Part shown: positions 38,101 through 48,259 of the stretch, one piece after another | How the letters are laid out: every line of letters starts with the position of its first letter | Position numbering within the stretch: the first letter of the stretch is position 1 | Assembly (NCBI RefSeq): GCF_036324505.1 | Contig: NC_086357.1 | Coordinates: 22,455,293-22,519,292, forward strand | From: Eleginops maclovinus | Taxonomy: Eukaryota > Chordata > Actinopteri > Perciformes > Eleginopidae | Length of the DNA stretch: 64,000 nucleotides | Direction: 5' to 3' | Position numbers and translations under genes: made by a program | Notes under the pieces: model-generated | Told to the model about the DNA's origin: nothing | The model's database searches: none | Seen by the model: the letters and a program-made list of their open reading frames with translations, nothing else

Positions 38101-41100
38101 GAATTCCCATTTTGTGTTTTTTCCCCAAACATTTGACTTTGGACAGTTGTCTTTCCAGTTTGAGTTTCCGGCGACGCACCTTGTGAACACAGGAATGCAT
38201 CAGCAAACACTTGTCTCGGTTGTTTAGCTCCCCATGATGCAAATCAACAATTTAACACCAAGACTGCCGGAAGGAGAGTTTCCTACTCAAAGCTGGCTAA
38301 CCAAGAAAATCTGTACTTGGATTTTATTTTTCTTTACCTTATTCAAAATCCACCTCCATTTGGTTGCCTGTTTATCAATTCCATTTTTATAATGTGTTTC
38401 TGCTGCATTTGCATTCAATGTTGTCTATTTTGTTTTGTAAAGCACTTTGAATTGCCGTTGGCTGAAAGGTGCTGTATAAATAAACTTGCCTTGCCTTGCC
38501 TGAAACCCTGAAGTGCACTGCACAAAATATCAAACAAAACTGCCAATGAGAGCTTTGATGCAGCCTACATTTTCTTCAGGGGCATTTAGGGCAGGCTTAC
38601 TGTAATTTATAATGACTAGGGCATTACCAAAACTCTTGTATAAAGAAAACTGCACAGAAAAACCTGCTTAATTTCAATTTTCCCATCACTCATCCCTAAT
38701 TTGTTTACATAGGAAGTGTATTCATCACACAGCTGCTTATCTGGATCTGGAACCTGCTGCAGCTAAAGTAGTGTAGCGCTCTGCCCTCAGGAGGTTTCTT
38801 TTTTAATTATACCATGCAGGACTAAGTTGCACACGTGATTAAATAAGAAAAAATATCATGTTCTAGCTTGAAATGATAAACCAAAACAGAAGACTCAGGA
38901 TTAAACTCTGACCTTGCCGAAGTTTCCCCAGGTGACGGTGACTCTGTTGGTGACGCTGGAGAGATGCAACCAGGGAGTGATGTTTACCGGACGACAAGGA
39001 CGGCGGGGCTCAACGCCGGGCTTATTAGAGGGGTAGTAGCCCTGAAAACACACACATACCAAATCACTATTCAAAGAATTCAAATATTATTGTAAACAAG
39101 TTGCTTTGGGGTAGTTGAAGGTTCACATGAATGTTACATTTCAGTCACTCCTACAGTGTTGTTGTGTTCTTCCCTACATGTGCGTCTCTGAATTATTCAT
39201 GTTTATCTAATGCATACCAGCCAAGCAGGCTCTCTAACGATAATAATAACAACTGATTATGAGCCACTGTTACTAGATGGCACATTTGATGTGTCCCAAT
39301 AACACATTTAGTTATTTTACTATAAGAACTGCAGTGGCCGAGGAAAGCTCTTTTTAAAAATCAGCCAGGTTTAAATGTATTGGGGTACCTTTGGCACGTT
39401 TACCCAGCTAATTGTTAAGTATGCTTTATATCCAATATTAAGCAGCACATTTTTTTGTCTTGTTCGGCTGACTTCTTCATCAGTTACCTTGCTATTGCTT
39501 ATTCAAAGGCAGGAAGAGGACTATTTTTATTTTTGCCGTGTTGCCCACTTTGGGGGGTTATTATAAAAACATTGAATAAAAACACAATTGATATCATATC
39601 TGTCTATTGGCATTGCTTTGTTGTTGCCGAAAGGTAGTAAACAAATCTGTAACTGTTTCTACATTTGACTTCAAACACAACAACAAAGACTTGAGTTATT
39701 ATGCTGCAACCGACAGCTAAAATGCAAAAGCGTCAGAATTTCCATTTTGTTGTTCTTCAAAACATTTGACTTTTGCCAGTTGTCTTTCTAGTTTGAGTTT
39801 CAGTCGACACACCTTGTGAACACAAGAATGCATCCGCAAACACTTGTCTCGGTTGTTTTTGCTTCCCATGTTGCAAATTAACAACTTTAACTCTAACCAA
39901 GAATACCTGTGCCTGGATTTTATTTGTCCTTGCATTATTCGAAATCCACCTCCATTAGGTTGACTTACTCATCCCTACGGTGCGTCCTGACACCAGCTTG
40001 ACCGTGACCAGGCAGTATTCCTGAATTTGACACCCAAAGTAACTCAACCACTGTATTTAAAATGAATGACAGAAATTATTTGGCAAGCTCGGAGTTAGAT
40101 TTGTACTCTGAAGTTGTGGCATGTCTCAGAGCCATCAATCAACTCACCGGCACATGACAGTAGGACTGGTTGACTTTGACAGCAATGTTGGGAGGATACT
40201 GGTCCTCTTGGACACCAATGGAGTCTGTGTAACAGATTCTGTAACAGAGACAAATACAAAAGAGAAAAATTAGCATCACTCGAGCATTAATGTACAGGTC
40301 AGATAAATGATTTAGATAATACAGGTTCAAAGAAGATGATAAAAAAGGGACATTTCAAATATTGCATAACATTTTTTTCCCTTTAGAATCTTTGGGGGAA
40401 ATTAATACTAAAGCCCAGTTATATCTGAATTGCCTATTCAGTCTTCAAAGGGAATAAGTGGGGACTTACCTAAGAACCACTTGGATTGATCTGATTCCTG
40501 GACGAAGCTCTCTAAGAACATATAAAGGACATACATTTAAATCGAGCATTAGTTACAGAGTTTATAAATGTAGCTGATGTTAACAATGGAGATGCGGGGA
40601 AAAAGGTTTTCTTACGTTGCATTTCTGATCTGGTCTGCTTGGTTCGGTGTCAACTCAAATATGCATTGACTGTCCTGCAATTTCTCGTTGTTCTGAGCAA
40701 CTGTAAATATTATTATAGAAAATGTATCACTAAAACTGCAAGACATGCAGACATAACATTGGTGCAAAACAAATGATTTCAATTCAGGAATACAGAAACT
40801 TCAAACGGTTTACTAACTTAGCTCTGTTGGTTGCAACAGTGTCTCCAAAGTTTGGTAGAAGGGCAGTGGCACCAACTTGACCTCCGCTGCAGGTGTGGTT
40901 ATCTGTTTGGAAATGCCGTTGAGGTAGTCTGCGCCCTGAGAGGTGGCAGTGGGGGAGGAGCTGAGGGACGAGTATGCAACTGGGACGCCCTCTGGGCGCC
41001 TTGCAGCAAGCCAGCCGGATGTTTTGGGGAAGCGCGACTCGTAGAGCTGCCTGACATTCTTCAGGAGCTCCGGGCTGTATTCGGTCTGCACGAGCCTCAG

Positions 41101-42880
41101 CGCTCGCCCCACCAGATCCTGTTTCAGCCCACTTTTGCTTCGGCCCATCGAGGCCAGCAATGTCTGCAGGTCTGAGACCCGGAAACTTTTGACCATGTTC
41201 TAGAAGGAGGACAAGATAAAAATGAGAACCACAATACAGGAACAATAAAGTCTTTATACGAGTGATGTTTGAAGCACAATACCATAAATTGATACTTGAT
41301 ATTCAAAAACATTTACTACAATAGTGCTAACGTATTTGGTCTCTTGGTCTCTTGGTATCTTTTTCAATCATTTTAAGTTATTCTGCGTGTAGACTATTCA
41401 TTATCTGCTTATGAAGGTACCTATTTCTGCTAGAAACAATCACTGAATAAGTTTGTAAACCAAAGTGGAAAATAAATTAAAGTGTATCAATGTCAATATT
41501 CGGTGAATTGTTTCAGTAATGTATCAACTTCTTTTAAAAACAAATGTCAAAATGAAATAGGAATTCATTGTGGAAAATCGTGTATAATAGCATAATATAT
41601 AGCACAATAGTATTTTTTGACAATGACTGGCTCCATACATTATTATTTACAATTAATTTGTGTGCAATTAACATGAAATAAAAGTCTCAAACTATTAGAT
41701 TCTTGCTCAAATTCGCTTGTCCTTCTTGATCTGACCACTGACAACAAGGCACAGCTACAGCCTGGAAAGTGAAAGGCATGACCCACCAAAGTCTGTTAAG
41801 CTTAAGGATATAAATCAACATATCAAAAACAATTACACAAAATGCAGTTATGTTACAATATGCTCCATAAATGATGGACACGATGTTTGTAAATAATATC
41901 TGATTTACTGTTAAATCATCGACTGTTTACGGGAGAACTCGTTTGTGGATCAGTAACAATCAAACTTCGAGCAGAAGTCAAAATATCATAAGCCCATAGT
42001 TTACTCCTCGATGAATGAAAGGATATATAAAGCAACCCAATGGATATCATACATATCGTTTATTCGGCAAGATGGGTTCCTGTTTCGATTAGCTACACTA
42101 ACATGTCTACAGTGTTTACAAAATAAGTGGCGTCGGCTATTTTAAAACTAGGAACAAAACAAAAACAGCTTGCATGTGGAAGGATGTTTTTTTTTAAATT
42201 ATGGTAAAAAACCTGAGCAATGTTACATGTTTTAGCTTTCTCCGACATTGTTTTACTGTGCATCAGTGGCAGAAATGCTTTGTGTCTAAACTACATTTGC
42301 ACAAAAACGGGGCTGTCCATGAGGCATCTTATGGACGTGTTGTATGCAGCCAGAAAGGTTGCCATTTCTTTAGCCTCACTTGAACAATATAGCCTGTGCT
42401 AATCGGCAGGCTAGCTTCTCTATAGAGTGAGCTGTCGGTATTCAATCATGGCAACTGGACATTTTGACAGGTGCACATCTTCATAAACTAACTGGCTGAA
42501 TACAAACAGACATCAAGCCAAATAACGTCAAATGGTAACGAGCAGGGAAGGATTTCTGGCAGCAACCCCCTCAAGTGTTTTTATGGTCACATCATTCATT
42601 TCTTCCCTTGAGAGCCAGCGTGAGGCTAGCCAAACCAACGCACTTGCCTGGTTAACATAACCTAGCAGGCTAGCTACGTTAGCAACAGAAGCTAGTTCAT
42701 TTCGCCGTTAATGTAATACGTTGCATTTCTAAGAGCACGGGCTCGTAATCATATTGACACAAAGCCCACAGCTTCCCCTAGCCGGGTTGAGTTCTAAAAC
42801 CACATTCCCGCACCTCCCTCCCATCAAACCAAAGCTAAACGAGCTCTACTTGCCATCGCTTCCACCAGTTCGGCCGCCAT
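35122..42880 (-). CDS. pias4: E3 SUMO-protein ligase PIAS4
   Basis: Eleven coding exons join in frame to 504 aa (human 510): 42854-42880, 40818-41199, 40616-40700, 40470-40511, 40148-40238, 38913-39041, 37338-37443, 37103-37176, 36766-36926, 35597-35748 and 35122-35387. The nuclear protein ligates SUMO and modulates STAT, Wnt and DNA-damage pathways. Domains in order are the SAP DNA-binding box (about residues 11-45, [11 protein letters not shown]), the PINIT domain (signature here PVNIT, 227-231), and the SP-RING with ligands among C322, C327, H329, C332, C350 and C353. A SUMO-interacting motif VVDLTL (457-462) follows, with an adjacent Ser/acidic run. The MAAELVEA start, the conserved exon order and the zbtb7a/map2k2 linkage separate it from pias1, 2 and 3. 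The first intron uses a GC donor (ATG|gcaagt), needed to keep frame; all others are GT-AG. No disruption is seen. Confidence 0.95.
38048..38365. repeat. Diverged duplicated segment, copy 1 (pias4 intron)
   Basis: About 300 bp from ACAAAGACTTGAGTTAT to AAATCCACCTCCATTTGG, matched along its length by the segment at 39683-39963, which lies in the next pias4 intron. Shared blocks include AACACTTGTCTCGGTTGTTT and CACCTTGTGAACACA. Both copies keep an open minus-strand frame with [16 protein letters not shown]. The copies differ by point changes and a roughly 30-bp indel near the end. Family unknown. Confidence 0.65.
38416..38501 (+). mobile_element. 3' end of a retroelement with (TTGCC)n tail
   Basis: The phrase AAAGCACTTTGAATTGCC, then GAAAGGTGCTGTATAAATAA and a short TTGCC repeat tail, is the familiar 3' terminus of a fish LINE/SINE family. 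It lies in a pias4 intron just after duplicated copy 1. Family assignment needs a repeat library. Confidence 0.6.
39683..39963. repeat. Diverged duplicated segment, copy 2 (pias4 intron)
   Basis: Counterpart of 38048-38365, in the same orientation and 1.6 kb away, with the pias4 PINIT-motif exon (38913-39041) between the two. The minus-strand frame with [20 protein letters not shown] is again open. Confidence 0.65.
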
Positions 42881-43010
42881 CTTCGTGCAGCAGTACCGCG
42901 AGAGTCAGAGACGACGACTAGTCTCTCACCAATGAAACACAGAGCCTGCTTTGATTGACGGCTTGCCTAAGCCAATCATAGTGCGTGTTTTTCCGGAGCC
43001 CGAAGAACTG
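42854..43010 (-). promoter_or_regulatory. pias4: pias4 core promoter with YY1 and CCAAT motifs
   Basis: The start codon sits inside AAGATGGCGGC (minus strand, 42873-42883), an exact YY1-type motif, which is common at 5' ends of housekeeping genes. CCAAT boxes (plus orientation) lie at 42930-42934 and 42972-42976. A CGCGAGAG near 42896-42903 resembles the TCTCGCGAGA promoter element. There is no TATA box. Together this is the picture of a ubiquitous CpG-type promoter. Confidence 0.55.
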
Positions 43011-44414
43011 TACACAAAGTGGGCGGGACAACCACGTTTTAAAGTTACAGTGCAACTTTTTAAAAAACACTAAGAGACAGGTCTCATTTCCACAATAGGC
43101 CTCAGAGTCAATTAATGATATCACGTGTCAATCATGTTTCATACACTTGACATTTCTGTTTAATAGTATTGAGATATTGAGAATGTGTGTGTTGAAAATT
43201 GCTTAAATTCAACATGCATGTAAAGCATGGTGTGTCAAGTGGATGAGGTCACATGGTGTGTTCAAGTCCCGTCCGAGCAAAATACTCCGTTTCGGGTCCT
43301 TCGTCCAGCCGGGACATGTGGAGGCATTGCTTTGTTTAAGGTATGTTCATAATTGAATTAAAACGTGTAATTACCGATATACGACTACAGGTAAAAGTGT
43401 AGAGCAGCAATACCCTGGCTGAACCCAATTTACAATTCTCTGTCAAGCTTTTTGCAAAATGGAAAAAATGGTATCATAAGGACACATGTATACTCCCTCT
43501 GGTAATCCAGCCCTGCTTTTACAGAAATCCCTCATATGTGGCAAAGAAATGGAAACACAAAAATCAATTGAAGGAATTGCAATCATGTAATAACATATTT
43601 TGTTTGGTTTTAGCCTAACTTTGGATGTGAAACTTCAAAAAAACAATGTTGTGTATTAAAAAAAGATCAGCTGGTTTTGCCACTGCACTGCTTGATGTGG
43701 ATCTATGATTATGATTCATACATAAAATATATAGGACATATGGAATATGGGATTCAGTTGGCCTTTTTTTATATGTAAACTTTGTTTAAAAGTGCAGACC
43801 TAAATTACTTCATTGTTCTCTATAGTAAGGGCTATTATTTCTCAATTCTAATATAGTTGATTAAAAACAATAACCATAAGCCTATATTACCTATTAATAT
43901 AGCTTATTACTTATTAAAGGCTTCCTAATAAAATGGTAGCAGATACTGCTCTCTGCTGTGTATGCATGACATGTTGCATTGTTTTAACAGAAGAGGGCAA
44001 TATGGTCCATGAGTTGACCTCACTGTCATTTAATTAATTCACTCACTAAACAAAGCACATACTGTACCAAATAATACACTGTTATGGTAATGTGACGCCT
44101 GAGTTGAAAATGTGGAGGCTAATAATTATTTAGGGGGGGGGTTAATCTCTATGACTACACCGCTGTTAACAAGTCTATCAGTATTAACTCATGCAAACAC
44201 TGTTAAACCTAAACCTTTATTTAGTATTTGATCCCACATTTTAAGTATAGACACATGGATATAATTTACATTGATAATTTACCCCTTTAAGGTACATGAG
44301 GAAAGTTTTGCCTTGTTTTTGTTATATCTTGTTTGAACAGTTACCTATATAATTGTATATAATTTAATTGTATTATTCTTGTGTGAACTCTTATATGTAG
44401 TGTCCTGTATTTCA

Positions 44415-44500
44415 CTCTTATTCTGTTGCTGCTTTAACACCTGAATTTCACTACAGGGATTAATGAAGGACCATTACATCTTATTTGATCTTATCTTGAA
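44415..44500 (+). mobile_element. 3' end of a LINE-type element
   Basis: TTGCTGCTTTAACACCTGAA then TTTCACTACAGGGATTAATG and a degenerate ATCTT tail. It is the same 3' terminus as at about 57640-57719. It is a 5'-truncated copy. Confidence 0.55.
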
Positions 44501-44993
44501 AAACACCTCACAATTGATCAAAAACATGTGATCACTCTTGGCTTTATTTCACTGTAAAATGGTTATAATATTACCTGTGTTTAAATGTAAAATTCACAAT
44601 TTATGTCAAAATTCAAAAGTGTTGTTCACAGGATTGATGACTTTAATATCATAACCTGAACAACATAAACAATTCGACTTTGTTTCAGATAAACATTTTT
44701 TAAAAAGACATACATTTATTGTTGACAATTAAACATCATCATAGTACGAATTATAACATTTCAGAAGTTTATTCAAGCATAGAAATGTAAGAGTTCTATG
44801 TAGTCCGATAATTGTAAAACTGTATACATGCAAAATAAACTACTGAACGTCATCGACTCCTTTAGCTTATGCCTTGCAGACTACACGACTTTCAAAGTCG
44901 TACGATCGCTTGCCAGTTCACACTACACAACTAACTCGGGAGTCTTAAATCGTTGTGGTGTGCACACTACGCGATTGAACGGCGACAGGGGGT

Positions 44994-45138
<145 letters not shown>

Positions 45139-45275
45139 TCAGTCACCATGGCTGTGTCCGAAATCCCCGAGGAGTCTGTCTGGTCTCCAAACTACGTTTT
45201 CTCACGACTACACGCGAGAAGTGACACGGGAAATGACGCGGATTTCGAGGGCCGTGCCCCCCCTAGCGGTCATTG

Positions 45276-45437
45276 ATGCCCCTCCTACCAGCTGTGAAGC
45301 ATATTCTCGACCTGTCACAATCGACTATAATTGACGCTGAGTTCGAAGTTGCTAAAGACTTTTTAATGTCACAAAAGCAAGCGATGGAGGGAGAATGGAC
45401 CATACCCCATATACACGTGAGTGTGTTAGTTAGTTAA
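45276..45437 (+). CDS. Unassigned 53-aa ORF, possible TE exon
   Basis: The frame opens MPLLPAVKHILDLSQS and runs to a stop at 45437. Within it ATACAC|gtgagt at 45416/45417 would make a good splice donor, giving a 47-residue first exon ending EGEWTIPHIH. The composition is protein-like, not low complexity. The flanks upstream look like transposon sequence, so a fragment of a DNA-transposon gene is more likely than a host gene. I recognise no domain. Confidence 0.2.
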   Translation: MPLLPAVKHILDLSQSTIIDAEFEVAKDFLMSQKQAMEGEWTIPHIHVSVLVS

Positions 45438-45469
45438 CATTAGCTAAGTTTATTTGGCAATCAGCTAAC

Positions 45470-46691
45470 CAGTGGCGTAGCCAGAAATGTTCGGACGGGC
45501 CTCGGCAAAAGTGAGCGGGCACGACTCACGGTCCACCTCACTAAAGCCTAATCTTTATAACCTACTGCTAAACTGAAAGACAGGTCAGACAACCCCTATC
45601 ACAACTGTAGCGTACTTAATAACCAAGCCTGTCCAATCTACCGTTGTTAATGAAATGGAATCTGTAACCACATTGTTATTGATCAAGCTTATTTTACAGT
45701 CATTGGATCAAGCACACTTTAAGATCGATTGATTTAAATCCAACACACACAAAGTTCAGGAGTCGAGAAGTCACCACAAAGTCCAACCTTCACTTAGCCT
45801 AACAGAAACATATAATATACACATACACACAGATATTTGCCACCGCAGGCAGAGAAAAAAAATCCCACATTAGCATACCCATGTGCAGATATGACCAGCA
45901 TATGATTGTGAGGAAAGTGCCTGCATGCCTTGAACAATATTGCATCCCTAGTCTTACTGTACTCAATCCAATTGAATTCGTCATACTATCGGCTTGATAC
46001 ACTGGTAGAGAATGTTTTAAGACGTGGTTGGGTTGCTAGTCCATGTACTCCTGACAGAGCTGATGGCAGCCCTATCATTCTCCCACTCTCGATGCTGCAG
46101 TCACTTCCAGAGGTAGATGGGCATCCTTCATCAGCTGGGTCAGAAACCTGTGTCTGGATGAGTTGAGCTGTTGGGTCGCACTCCTGCAGAGGACTTGCAG
46201 CTGACGGGTTGGTGTCGGGTGATGGCTGAGTTCTGGTTGATGGACATGGACCAGAGCCAGAGCTAGCTAGCTGGCTGGACTCGTCAACGGCTTGTGAATA
46301 AGCTTTAGCATCTGCTGCCAGCACCACGCCACTACACTCTGTGTCAGTGCTGGCTTTTTGAAAGTAATATTTAATAGAATTCTTCATCGCTGCTGCTACT
46401 CACCAAAGGGATTACAGAAAAGAAAGTAAACTCTAGTCCAAGCGAAACTTCATAACCTTCCAAACAACTGGCTGGAGAAGTTAGTTGAACACACTACACA
46501 CAAGCAAATAAAAAATCGAACACATTTTCTTTATTTAAGGAGCGTTTTGTGGTGATATTTTAGTGACATTATCAACCAATTTAACAAACAATAACGTATT
46601 ATTTTTTAGTATTTAATTAAATAATTCCATCCTAACTGAGGGGGCTTATGCATCTTTAGGACCTAGGAACCGTCCGTTGGCTACGCCCCTG
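45470..46691 (-). mobile_element. Complete non-autonomous hAT element, 1222 bp
   Basis: The element begins CAGTGGCGTAGCCA and ends TGGCTACGCCCCTG. The ends are inverted repeats, 13 of 14 matching, of the typical hAT form. It is flanked on both sides by the perfect 8-bp duplication CAGCTAAC (45462-45469 and 46692-46699), as expected for hAT insertion. It is too short to encode a transposase; only an N-terminal remnant is open (45986-46387, minus strand). An unbroken target duplication implies a fairly recent insertion. Confidence 0.9.
45986..46387 (-). pseudogene. Truncated hAT transposase N-terminus, 133 aa
   Basis: An ATG frame inside the hAT element begins MKNSIKYYFQK and continues with a Ser/Pro/Thr-rich, apparently disordered region. 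No zinc finger, RNase H-like core or hAT dimerisation region follows before the stop. The short opening with an aromatic IxxYF pattern resembles the N-termini of ZMYM/hAT-type fish transposases. It is most likely the remains of the first coding exon after internal deletion, so no catalytic activity is expected. Confidence 0.55.
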
Positions 46692-47764
46692 CAGCTAACA
46701 TATTTGCTTCATTTGTACTAATGAATAAGTGCTTGTAGATGCTACAGTTAACCCTACATTTATTGACAAAAGTTTTTAAAAAATCATTGTAACAGCTGGA
46801 AAACATTTGCTAATGATAATGAATATTCACTATATGTTTGTTTGCCAAGGGATAATTTGGAAATTGCCCAGACTGTTACTGCTGCCACCCTGAAATGTAC
46901 TGAAACTAAAAGGAAAATGTTATATAGTATGCCTCAAAAAGGATATCTCCCCAACAGTCTGACGCTAAAATGAAAAAATGTAGAAAAAGATATTACTGAT
47001 TTTTACAGACACTACATGTTTCTCAACAATGTCAACTAACGTTCGCTGACACCCAAACTAACTGGCTTTCATAATGATCAATACGTTAGTTGGCTGTGTA
47101 AATATATAATTTAAGCTAAATAAAATATAGACCGTTCTCACTTGCTTTAGTTCTCTCTATTATAAACACTTCATGCAAACTTCCCTTGAGTCAGGATTTC
47201 CACATTACTAATTTTACCAAAACATTGACATTAAGAATTGAAAATGGAACATGAAAGGCACATACAATCAGATGAATGTAAACATGAGCTATATAAAACA
47301 TTTTGTTCATTCATTGAATTATTCTTTATTTTTTAAAATAATGATGCTGTTTCAAACAAAACAAGTCAATCATTTATTTGACAATACCGCTGCTCTTGTG
47401 TTACATGGAACATGTTTAAATCAGGCAGTAGAAAATATAGAAATAAAACCCCTCAATTAATACATGTTTTAGTGTCATGTGATTTTGTGGATTTATATTA
47501 CTTTAATTTGTAACAATTACTTTTGTTCTATCCATGATAAATTATTGTAAGGGAAACTCAAATAACATGGCCCTTTAATTACTGCTCTATGGTAATTGAA
47601 GTTTCCCCAAAGCGTCCCATTAGACAAAACAGCTTTAGCAGGATAATAAAGGTGTCTGAAAAGCCTTTTAATGTACGGCACCCATCCTCTGCACACCATG
47701 TCTTACTAAATCTTAAAGTGTTTAATCTCCCTTAATTACAAAGATTTGGTTAGGTTAATAAAAA

Positions 47765-47856
47765 TAATCCGCCTCATTTGAGACCCCCCACATGGACCTC
47801 CTGTGTGCCTTCTTTACCCCTTTCTGTGAGGGATGAATTCACAGTCATATAAATAG
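47765..47856 (+). promoter_or_regulatory. foxq2: foxq2 core promoter (TATA box and OTX/CRX-like site)
   Basis: TATAAATAG at 47848-47856 is a strong TATA box, placing the start near 47880 and giving a 5' UTR of about 380 nt if unspliced. A TAATCC site (OTX/CRX type) lies at 47765-47770 and TAATCT near 47724. A very short upstream ORF (ATG CTG TGA) begins at 48186. A TATA-driven promoter contrasts with the CpG-type promoter of neighbouring pias4 and suits a cell-type-restricted gene. Confidence 0.5.
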
Positions 47857-48259
47857 AGGCATTTCACAACCGTGAAGCACAATTCTTCGAGTCAAGAGCG
47901 AAAAGGCTGTTGGATATTAGGAAAATAATATGTTTTAATTGTAGGTTTATCATTGAGGCCAACATTTTTCATTAAAATGTGTTGCTAAACAACGTGGCCG
48001 TAATTCTAATTGACTGACGTCATTTCCACAAGTTGAGGTTGTGTCGCCCGTAAGCGCATCAAGGTTAACAACAGTTGAGAGGCTCATCTTTATCTGTGAT
48101 CCTGTCAACAGGAAGACTTCCAAGAAAGAAGTGAATGGAATCGAGGCGGTTAGTTCATAAACGGTCCAGCATTTAAAACATAGCCATGCTGTGAAACTTA
48201 GACACAAAGAAGGACTTTTGGGAAGAGAGACTTTTCATTTATCACTTGTATCATCTGTA

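Noticed and set aside
42848..42853. Use of the GT in gcaagt as the pias4 intron 1 donor
   Set aside because: It would add 4 bases and break the reading frame into exon 2; the GC donor restores collinearity with PIAS4.
45241..45262. Second possible CTCF site, minus strand
   Set aside because: The core reads CCGCTAGGGGGGGC, with G where the key C of GGC is required; too weak, and inside TE-like sequence.
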